The position numbers and the translations under genes were made by a program. This document shows, piece by piece, positions 55,921-64,000 of a stretch of 64,000 nt of DNA. Each line of letters begins with the position of its first letter. Positions within the stretch are counted from its first letter, which is position 1. Source of the DNA: Heterocephalus glaber (taxonomy: Eukaryota; Chordata; Mammalia; Rodentia; Bathyergidae); assembly GCF_000247695.1 (NCBI RefSeq), contig NW_004624800.1, forward strand, positions 9,504,427 through 9,568,426. The letters run 5' to 3'. The notes under the pieces are model-generated. The model was not told the origin of the DNA. It worked only from the letters and a program-made list of their open reading frames with translations, and ran no database searches.

Positions 55921-56170
55921 AAGAAGATATTACAAGACTTTATTTCCATTTTTTCCATTTCTCATCAGTTTTCCTTTCCCTTCTTTCTTTTCCCCTGCCC
56001 CTCCCACTACTGCTACCCCTTTGAGGGTGAAGGGAGGGCTAGGAAAGGGGAAAAAATAAGAACCAAGATGCATTATGTAAAAGTACAATTCCCAATGAGA
56101 AATGTAATTGTGTTGTATACCTACAATGTACCAATAAAAGAATTTAATAAAAAAAGAAGATATTACAAGA
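55921..56170 (+). mobile_element. Inverted L1 3'-UTR insertion (twin priming) with 17-bp target duplication
   Basis: The exact 17-mer 'aagaagatattacaaga' occurs at 55921-55937 and 56154-56170. Between them, 55938-56024 is L1 3' UTR in reverse ('ctttatttccattttttcca' ... 'ctactgctacccctttg') and about 56025-56153 is the adjoining 3' UTR in forward orientation ('agggtgaagggagggctagg' ... 'cctacaatgtaccaataaaa') with an A-rich tail. A reversed 5' segment followed by a forward 3' segment, with roughly 25 bases of L1 lost at the junction, is the signature of twin-primed L1 integration. The sequence matches 3' UTR variant A. The 91-codon frame 55906-56181 spans it and is an artefact. Confidence 0.94.
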
Positions 56171-59100
56171 ATAAATGTTAACTCATATTTTGTGTCCTGA
56201 GATTAGAAATTACTACTTACCTAGGAGTTATCTAGAGGGCAAGAATTCCTTTTGCAGAGCTCACCACACATGTTTTTCATGTCTCAGTACTCCAAATTCC
56301 ATCTGTCTCTTGTATAATGTTATATTAGCAAATAAGTAGCTAAATAATTTATTTGAAGTTGTCCTAAAGCAAAGTCCCCCTTCCAATAGTAATGTGCTCA
56401 CTGTGTCACTGAAGTTCTGTCTTGTTCTAAATATGTCCAGTGAATGTTTTATACTAAAAGAAATCAAATGAATACCTTATAGATAAATAAGTGAGATGCT
56501 TTATTTAGCCAAGTTTTCTCCATCACCTCTTAATAAAACCCAACTAAACTTTCATGGAAAAAAATACAGAGATCATTTAATGTCCATTGAGAACTTGTCA
56601 GCCTGTAAATCATGAGTCTGTCTAAGATACAGACCCTCAGTTTTAATGAGGAGTAGTGCTTTCTTTCTTTCTAAATGTCTTTGGAAAATTTTCAGAAGCC
56701 AATTAATTTTAAAAGATATGTAATGATTGTTTTAGAATAGGTATTGAAATGCTAAATTCATCTGCCAAAAGCTGTGTAAAAAAGACATTTAGATTTAGGA
56801 ACACTGGTAGATTCTAATCTCATTTAAAGTAAGTTTCAAGATCTATTATTTCAAATATTATGTTCATCACATTTTTTATAATTTACATGATAAAATATGT
56901 CTGGGAGGAAAAATAAGTTTTCCATTCAAGGAAGACAGACCAAGCTTTTGAAACCATTGTGTTAATATTTTCCACATTAATGTATTATGAATAATTATTC
57001 ATTTTCTTTAATATTAAGGAGCTACTATGCAATGCTGTTTGTCTTTCTGTATAATATTCTCTTCCTCTTCCCTTGTGGCCTCTTTCTAGAGACTACAAAG
57101 AAACACTATCTAAAAAGTTTTTATTTGGAAATGATAAAAACTTCTGAAATGGTACAAAACAATTCATGTTACCAGTGAAAATTTAGGATGCATACATACA
57201 AATGAACTTACTTTTTCTAAGTTATATATGTATTACATTTCCTCCACCAATTAGGTCAAAAGTGATGAACATTAGCCAGATACCCTGAAACTATAAAATC
57301 TGAGTATTCTAGAATTGGCTAAAACAAACTTCTAAAAACATAGCCTACTTATCCTGAGTTAACACAGAACTCTCTAGTTGTTGTGTCTTAGTGTACTCTG
57401 AACTCAAACTCTCATATTGCAATTATACTGGCAAGGCAAAGAATGCAATAGATATTAAATTTAGGGGGATAACTGATAATGAGACAGATTTATGGTGTTT
57501 CTTTGATTGAAGAATAGTCACCGTAAGAGTAAGCGTAAGACATATTAGTGGACAATGTTTTAGCTACCACTTACAACCTAAGCTCTAACTGATGTCTCTT
57601 TTAGTAATGTTAACAACAAAGTGCAAAGAATTTTGTACAGTCATTTCCATAATTAAGACAATTTTATCTACTAGTTTTATATTAAGAGAGAAGTATAATC
57701 TTTTGTGAAAATATAGTTTTCCAATACAGTTCTTTTTCAAGAGGTAATCACACATTTATGTGAAATTACCACCAGGATGGTCAATTTAATATACATATAT
57801 GAAATATATATTTATATATTTATTATTATATATATTTGTATTAATATTATCCATCTTCAAAATTGAATTCATTTAAGCTGTAGTTGATTATAAACTTCAA
57901 CCCCGCTACCAGCTTTTGTGTCCTTCACTCCTGGAACACTAAACTGACTTCTTTCCTTAGCAGCCTCAGTCTTACAGTACCTAGGACAGAAATCACAAAT
58001 AAACTCATTTCATCCTTCCTCTTATCCCTACTGTATTTCATTTGCTATAAACTAAACCAACACATTGTCAAATTCTCCCAAGATTTGTCTTCCAAAAGTT
58101 CTTATTTCTACCTTTGCTCACTTTGTGATGTAAACAACCAAAGTTAAACCAAGTCAAACCAGTCCTTCACCATTCACTGAACATGTTCTGCATATACTTA
58201 GGTCATGCCCAGTGTAAGACAGTGTAAATAGGATAGTAAATGTACCAATGTGGGATTACTGTAAAAACAAAAGTTAAGGGGAAAAAAAACATACTGTTAA
58301 AATATCTCAATATTATAGCATCTTTTTCTGCTATAATTCTATTTTTTGATATCTCTAAACTTCATTAGTGGGCTCTCAGTTTATAGAATTCTAATGAAGG
58401 AATTGTGACAAGGCATTGTCATTCGAATTTTAAAACTGAGTTGAAAAAGGCATGGTCCATTTCTTTTGAGAATCTTTGAAATTTAGTTACATCAAGCAAT
58501 TAGATTTCTTTCTTAAACTCTATAGTTCTACTTGTACTTTTACTTAATATCAAAAATACTCTTTTAGGATAAAAATAGACATCTTAAACTTTAAGTGAAA
58601 AGACAATTTTTCAATAAACTTCAGAATCTACAAATCCTTGAATATATTCTCATATTAATATTATTACTGATTTTAGTCAGATCATATTTATAAATTCCCT
58701 AAGAATTTGATAGTGAATACATCATTTAAACTAAGTAGCAAATATTATATGTAGCAAATAAAAATCACAAAGTCTGTACCTTAATAGGAAATTTAGAAAT
58801 CACATTTGATATTATTTATGTTCCATGATAATATTTCATTCATTTGATAACTGTTTATTTGAGATAAATGAAAACCATTTTAAACTAATTTATTTTTAAC
58901 ACATGAGAAAAGACTCAGGTATTAAGAAATAGTGAGATATTTTTCCCTATATTTTCATTTTCTATTTTATTTGTTGTAGTTTAATAAAATAAAAAATTGA
59001 CATAAATATATTGTGGTCAGTGAACAATTATTTTAAATTGAGGTATTAAATATATGACTTTAAATTAATATTTTACCATCTTCCAATCTTCACTAACACG

Positions 59101-59611
59101 TTTTTCCACTGTAACAAATGAACAAGGTACTAAGCGTTGGGTGGTATGAACTAATCTTGATCTTATTAACTTGCAGCAATCTGCAAAGCACAGACATAGA
59201 CCAAAGGAAGTAAAATTATCAATAATGAAAAGCAAATGGAAACCAGCCATACAGACATATTTGCTCATTTGAAAATATAACCTCATATCCCATAAAGGAA
59301 TGACTCACAGAGCATCACACATGTAATTATATACCATATTAAATAATATCGATGTGGCCAGATGTAGGAGTACAGCACATATTATAATTTGTCTGCAAAT
59401 AAAATTAGGTTTTAAACAGAATTAACAGAAAGTAGGTTCTATTGTCCATCTTACCTGGAAGAAATGTAGAGCCACTATTAGTTGCAGACTTCTCTTTTTT
59501 TTAGCACTGGAATTTTGACCAGAATTTTCAAACTATATTTTATTAAGATTTCTTTTGCCTTTTTGAGCTTTCTTTTAATATTACACCTCTGATTGAACAA
59601 CTATTCTGATA
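56171..59611. other. No gene; one (TA)n-rich stretch
   Basis: About 3.4 kb of AT-rich sequence. 57786-57848 is TA-rich ('atatatttatatatttatta'). The open frames at 56261-56467 (-), 56987-57178 (+), 57884-58147 (+) and 59065-59286 (-), up to 87 codons, show no recognisable domain. Decayed repeats may be present but I cannot name any. Confidence 0.45.
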
Positions 59612-59719
59612 TCTATCACTACAAATTTTTTTTTTTTTGGTACCAGGGATGGAACTCGGGTTCTTGTGCTTGCGCAGCAGGCGATGAAATCACTGAGCTA
59701 AATCCCTGGTCTATCACTA
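59612..59719 (-). mobile_element. ID-type SINE with target duplication
   Basis: On the minus strand, about 59709 back to 59639 reads 'gaccagggatttagctcagt' then a body ending CCTGGTACC, with the poly-A tail as the T-run 59626-59638. The repeat 'tctatcacta' flanks it at 59612-59621 and 59710-59719. Same GGTACC-ending subfamily as at 26.4, 54.8 and 60.6 kb. Confidence 0.9.
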
Positions 59720-60572
59720 TAAAATATTATTATGTGCTTTAGAACTTTATATAGATGGAATCATTCAACTTGAAATTTTCAGAGCCTAGATTATATTCCT
59801 CAGATGATATTCATCTGTACAGTTGCACATCTAAGAATTGTGGTTATATTTTTAATGCTATGTGCTGTTTCACAGCACGGGCCTGTGACAATGTTCTTAT
59901 CAAGCTTAACCTGCTGATGGGCTGTTAGATGGCATAGTTTTTAGCTATTGCGGATAAATCTAAAATTAACGTATAATCTTGCATGTCAAAGTTGGGTCAG
60001 AGGATAGATAAAAGTACTGAGTGAAAAATAAGGGTCATATTTTAACTACAGAATTACAATCAGCACGAGCTTCCTTTATGTACATTAATAAGAATGGTTC
60101 TACATTAAATAGCAACATTAAATAGAAACATCTTACTTTATTATGCATACTAGAAAGGATGGTACTAGACTACAATTGGTCAGGGTGATTTAAAAGAATT
60201 GGCTATAGTTTTATAGCAACAATAACAGCAGAATAATAATTATATCTTCTAGCATGGGAAAGTCATTAATTCCATTTTCTTGTGAAAATAAATTGTAAAC
60301 AGGAAAATGCTATCTTCCCTCCTCTTGCACATTTGATCATCTTTTTCCCCACTTAGTTATACAGAACTCTCCCTTTGTTTTACACCCTGGTAACCAGTGA
60401 TACCTTTAAACGTTGCCATTCCTAGTATATTAATCCTAAAACAATGTACAGTTGCCAAAAATCAAATTGTTAGTCTGTTTAAAAAGAAAAGAAACTTGCT
60501 CATCCATAATATTATTCACTCATGATACTACTCTGTAAAGATAATTATATTTAATTAACTGTACTATCAAAT
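59720..60572. other. No gene or clearly assignable repeat
   Basis: AT-rich; nothing supported. Confidence 0.45.
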
Positions 60573-60683
60573 CTTCTAGTGTTGCTGGGGATTTAGCTCA
60601 GTGGCACCACGTCTGCCTCGCAAGCTCAAGGTCCTGAGTTCGATCTCTGGTACCGCAAAAAAAACCCCAAAAAACCTTCTAGT
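60573..60683 (+). mobile_element. ID-type SINE with target duplication
   Basis: Body 60584-60654: 'gctggggatttagctcag' with A box TTAGCTCAGTGG, B box GAGTTCGATCTC and end TGGTACC, then an A-rich tail with a CCCC interruption. The repeat 'cttctagt' flanks it at 60573-60580 and 60676-60683, extendable to 14 bases with mismatches. Confidence 0.9.
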
Positions 60684-60844
60684 TTTGCATTAATGATATT
60701 TACTAATTTTAAAATTTTGAATAGTTTGAATAATTATATGGCATGAGTTAAATATCAGAACAACACAAATATAAACAAAGAAACCCAGACCATTTCCAGA
60801 TTCTGCAAAAGTAACCATTTTCTTCAGTCTTGTATATCCTATGA

Positions 60845-61345
60845 GAAAATATTCAGATAACATAAAAATTGCCATCTCAGTAATTTTAGGTGTACAGTTA
60901 AGTACTGTTAACTTCATTTACATTGTTGACCATTAATCTCCAGAACTCTTTTCATCTTGTAAAACCAAAACGCTATTCCCATTAAACAACTTCTCATTCT
61001 CCTCTCTCCCTCAGGCCCAGGCAACCACCATTCTATGTCTCTATAAATTTCTTTACTCAAAAAACTTCATATATTTGCAATCCTATAGTATTTGCTTTTT
61101 ATGGCTAACTTATTTCATTTCTCATGATGTCTTCAAGATAAAACCTTTGTGTAATATGCTGGATGTTTCTCCTTTTAAGTTGAATGGCATGGCATTATCT
61201 ATAAATATGACATTTTGTGTATCCATTCATCTATTAATAGATACTTTGGTTGGTTCCACTTTTAGCTAACGTAGCCAAAGCTGCTATGAACACAAACATG
61301 GTTTTCTTGAGAAATTACCTCTGAGCCTGGTTTTCCATCTGTACA
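60845..61345 (-). mobile_element. Old mammalian L1 3' end (L1M type), well preserved order
   Basis: In reverse: 'taattttaggtgtacagtta', 'gttgaccattaatctccaga', 'ctcttttcatcttgtaaaac', 'ggcaaccaccattctatgtc', 'ctctataaatttctttactc', 'ggctaacttatttcatttct', 'gtgtatccattcatctatta', 'atagatactttggttggttc' and 'gctgctatgaacacaaacat'. This is the classical old L1 3' UTR/ORF2-end order. The frame 61075-61269 (+) is antisense to it. Confidence 0.85.
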
Positions 61346-61449
61346 TTTTTACTACATAGGTGAGTAGATGCACGAGTTGTGGCGGGAGGTGTATACATGA
61401 CGATCATTGCCCAAACTTGCAGAAGCAGTCTCAATAAATGTATTGATTC

Positions 61450-61790
61450 TGCTTTCTCCTTGCTGGGACAAAATACTGACACCCATAACATAAAAGAAGT
61501 GTATTTACTTGGCTCATGGTCTCAGAGGTATCAGGCCATGGCTTGTCACCTCCAAGGCAGAAACACCATAATTAACAGGGATAGCAGAGCAAAGTTGTTC
61601 ACTTCATGGTAACAGGCATGAAGAGAACAGGGCAAGAACCTTGGAGAGGAAGAGTCCTTAGGAATACATTTCTCAAGGTCATATTCATGGAACAATGTGG
61701 ACACACACAGAAGTGTGTTTTACTCATTCCTGGGTGGATCCTGAGACAATCAAATTGACAATCAAGATTTACAGTCACATCAGAGAATTG
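61450..61790. mobile_element. URR1-like rodent interspersed repeat
   Basis: Family blocks: 'ctccttgctgggacaaaata', 'gtgtatttacttggctcatg', 'gtctcagaggtatcaggcca', 'ttcacttcatggtaacaggc', 'gagaacagggcaagaacctt', 'cacacacagaagtgtg' and 'caatcaaattgacaatcaag'. The best preserved copy of this family in the window. The 77-codon frame 61379-61612 overlaps it and is not a gene. Confidence 0.65.
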
Positions 61791-64000
61791 ATTTATTGTA
61801 AGTTTTTTATTATAAATTATGTGTGATTGTTTTCTCTTTGAAATTTGGAGAATTAGAAATGACCTAAATTTATATTAACTTCTAACTTTAGGGCTAATAG
61901 AAACTTTAAAATTAAACTAGTGTATTTATGCTTAACCATAGTCAAAACAAAGTGAAAAGCAAGTTTTCTCCTCAATTAACTTTTAAGGTAATATTTATAT
62001 ATGATTCAAGTTTGTTCATTTATACACATGTGATTATTTCTTCATTTATACCAAGTAAAAATTTGGGAGAATTTTTTTTAAAAACTGTTAAATGATCAGT
62101 ATTCTAGCAGTCACAGGAAATACTATCTTTTAAAATATGGTAATTTTAACATGTAAAATTGATTTCATTTTAAAAGCCTACTCTTGAGAGTTTCTTCGTT
62201 GTCACAAAAAATTCCATTAAAAATTAACAGTAATGGCGATATAAAGAAAACAAAATCTAATCTGAAATTTACTTCATGGCATTATCTTTTAAAGCCATAT
62301 CCATATTTGTTACCTGTCATATGAAATAAGAAATGCTAAGCGATCTCCAAATAAGTTAATACCAAAATATGCTTATATGGAAATGAATACACTGAAACAT
62401 ATTGTTTTACTGAATTTATGAACATATAATTTTACTACCAGAAATGTTATGAAAACAAAGTCAGTATCAATTGGTGTTCATTAATAATGCTTATGTTGGG
62501 TGTCCAATAACTTTATAAAGTGTAACATATGTTATTTACATGTTAATAAAAACAATTTGGGTTTAGACTGCTGAGATTTCTAGTTGCCTGCCTACTGTGT
62601 TTTTGTTTTTCCTTTAGAAAACTAAAGAGATGGGCATGCCTTAGTTTATGCAGTTATATTTTCAAACAGAGACTGTTGCTATTTTGTTTCCTAGAAATTT
62701 CTTAAAGAGGGTTAATTCTACTGTGTTTGTCTTTGTTTCCCTCTATCCTCCTACTTCCTAGACATGGGTCTGATGACTATTGTTACCCTGGATGTTCTCT
62801 CATGAAAATGAGTCAGATTTGGACACTTACCACAAAGATTGCAGAACACATGAAAAAAGACTTCAATCTTCATAACTGCAGAGATCTCAGACAATATTAG
62901 CCCTGCTCTGTCATATCTGTGACCTTTTCATACAATAGTCTTCTCTGTCACATCTGTGATCTTTTTATACAATAGAAACAAAACAATTAATTTAAAATAT
63001 TATTACTTGTATTTGTTATTGTTTTGGATTTTTATAGAAATAAATTTAATTGTAACTGGCATAAAGTTTGGCACCTAGAAATTTTTATTCCAATTAACAA
63101 AACATCGGCCATAAATTTGTCTGAACAGAGAAAATGGTAAGGCAATGCTAAGCATTCAGATATTATAAACTGACAGTTGATGTTTGTAACGGGACAGTAA
63201 AACCTTTGCTTAAATTGTTGTTTGCAATATAGCAGAACAGAAATAATACACCAACCCACATTAAATTTATTATAATTTCATCTACTGTAGTTAAAAATAA
63301 TAAGAACAGTACGTGCTCAATATATTTTGTCACTTTTAGTTGACAAACTGAAGTTAGTAGGGAAGTAACCTGAGGTAAAGGAGGCTGGAATGATTTATCT
63401 GCCGATGCATTTCAGACAAATTCCATGCAAGTTCATTAATTTAAAAGCTAGCCAGAATGAATAGGAGAAGTTTTCCTCTTTGGTAACTTAGTGCATTTAT
63501 CACCATTTGCTGTTAAAAGGTTGACTTAAAGGAGCAAACACTGGCCAAACCCTTTCAATCAATTTCCTTGTGTTCTCTTGCTAACTAACAGGAGCAAACA
63601 CACTGATGAGGATGTGGATACAAGGTGGATTTCAAGTGGATTCAAAATAGTCCATGGAAATGGGAAGAACACCAAAGCCAGCAAGTTAGATGTGAGAATG
63701 TTCAGGCTTAACAACTATGAATAAGGACTTAAGGTACGATTATTTATACATGGAATTGATTGGAAGCGATAAACCAAACAATGTTCATAAAAGACATGGC
63801 CATGAACAAAATAGAAATGGGAGAACTTCCCAGAGAGCAATGCAGGAAGGAAACAGACAAAGAAAACACTCACAGCATTCCATCAGGGAAAAATATTTAC
63901 CCTTCTCTCTATGATCAGTGATTCCATGTTTTCCAATATTCCCTTCTCCAAATTGGAGATTTTATTTGTTTTATGGTCCTTTCCACCTCTGTATTTAGCT
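61791..64000. other. No gene; one tandem duplication
   Basis: AT-rich sequence to the right window edge. A 33-bp unit is duplicated at 62906-62938 and 62943-62975. The 12-mer 'aggagcaaacac' occurs at 63530-63541 and 63590-63601. The open frames at 63032-63259 (-) and 63717-63914 (+) have no recognisable domain. Confidence 0.5.
62906..62975. repeat. 33-bp direct tandem duplication
   Basis: Unit 1 (62906-62938, 'ctctgtcatatctgtgacc' onwards) and unit 2 (62943-62975, 'ctctgtcacatctgtgatc' onwards) match at 30 of 33 positions by my count, both ending 'atacaatag', with a period of 37. Confidence 0.9.

Noticed and set aside
63530..63601. Insertion flanked by the 12-mer 'aggagcaaacac'
   Set aside because: The 48 bases between show no tail or mobile-element feature; likely chance or minor duplication.
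1..64000. CRISPR array, prophage, operon or other bacterial system
   Set aside because: The repeat content, lack of dense coding and SINE/LINE structure are mammalian; no regularly spaced repeats occur.

Overview
This is a window of mammalian nuclear DNA, almost certainly from a rodent outside the mouse/rat group. It is AT-rich and full of LINE-1 (L1) debris, MIR elements and MLT1-type LTRs. It also carries several copies of a short tRNA-Ala-derived SINE of the rodent ID type and two B1/ID composite SINEs. B1 and ID together point to rodents. The B1-dID composite and the ID subfamily ending in GGTACC argue against mouse or rat. I cannot fix the family; squirrel-related, beaver-related or hystricomorph rodents are all possible.

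I find no host protein-coding gene, no convincing exon, no functional tRNA, rRNA or other RNA gene, and no CRISPR-like array. The longest open reading frame (165 codons, 25634-26131, minus strand) is a decayed piece of L1 ORF2. The other open frames are short and mostly fall in repeats or AT-rich sequence. The window is best read as intergenic or deep intronic DNA. Nearly all long L1 fragments lie on the minus strand, which would fit an intron of a plus-strand gene but does not prove it.

Layout. 1-10 kb: L1 scraps, including a 41-bp L1 insertion, plus a MIR, an LTR fragment, a GC-elevated LTR-like block and an ID SINE. 10-19 kb: old L1 ORF2 pieces on the minus strand, one interrupted by a younger L1 3' UTR; an MLT1 LTR split by another L1 3' UTR with a 13-bp target duplication; ID and B1-dID SINEs; a clear MIR. 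20-32 kb: two LTR fragments, ID SINEs, a younger L1 with two 3' UTR copies in tandem, a MIR with an internal microsatellite, a deleted B1/ID SINE and another young L1. 33-40 kb: long old L1 tracts interrupted by a URR1-like repeat and a B1. 42.7-44.5 kb: an MLT1 LTR split by a 1.4-kb L1. 44.5-46.5 kb: an unclassified GC-elevated block and a very short mRNA retrocopy. 48-54 kb: old L1 tracts with nested repeats. 54-64 kb: three ID SINEs, an inverted (twin-primed) L1, an old L1 3' end and a URR1-like repeat.

There is no gene network to describe. The biological content is the layered record of retrotransposition. Family names are from recognition by eye, without an alignment program; boundaries of old repeats are good to tens of bases, while boundaries fixed by target-site duplications are exact.
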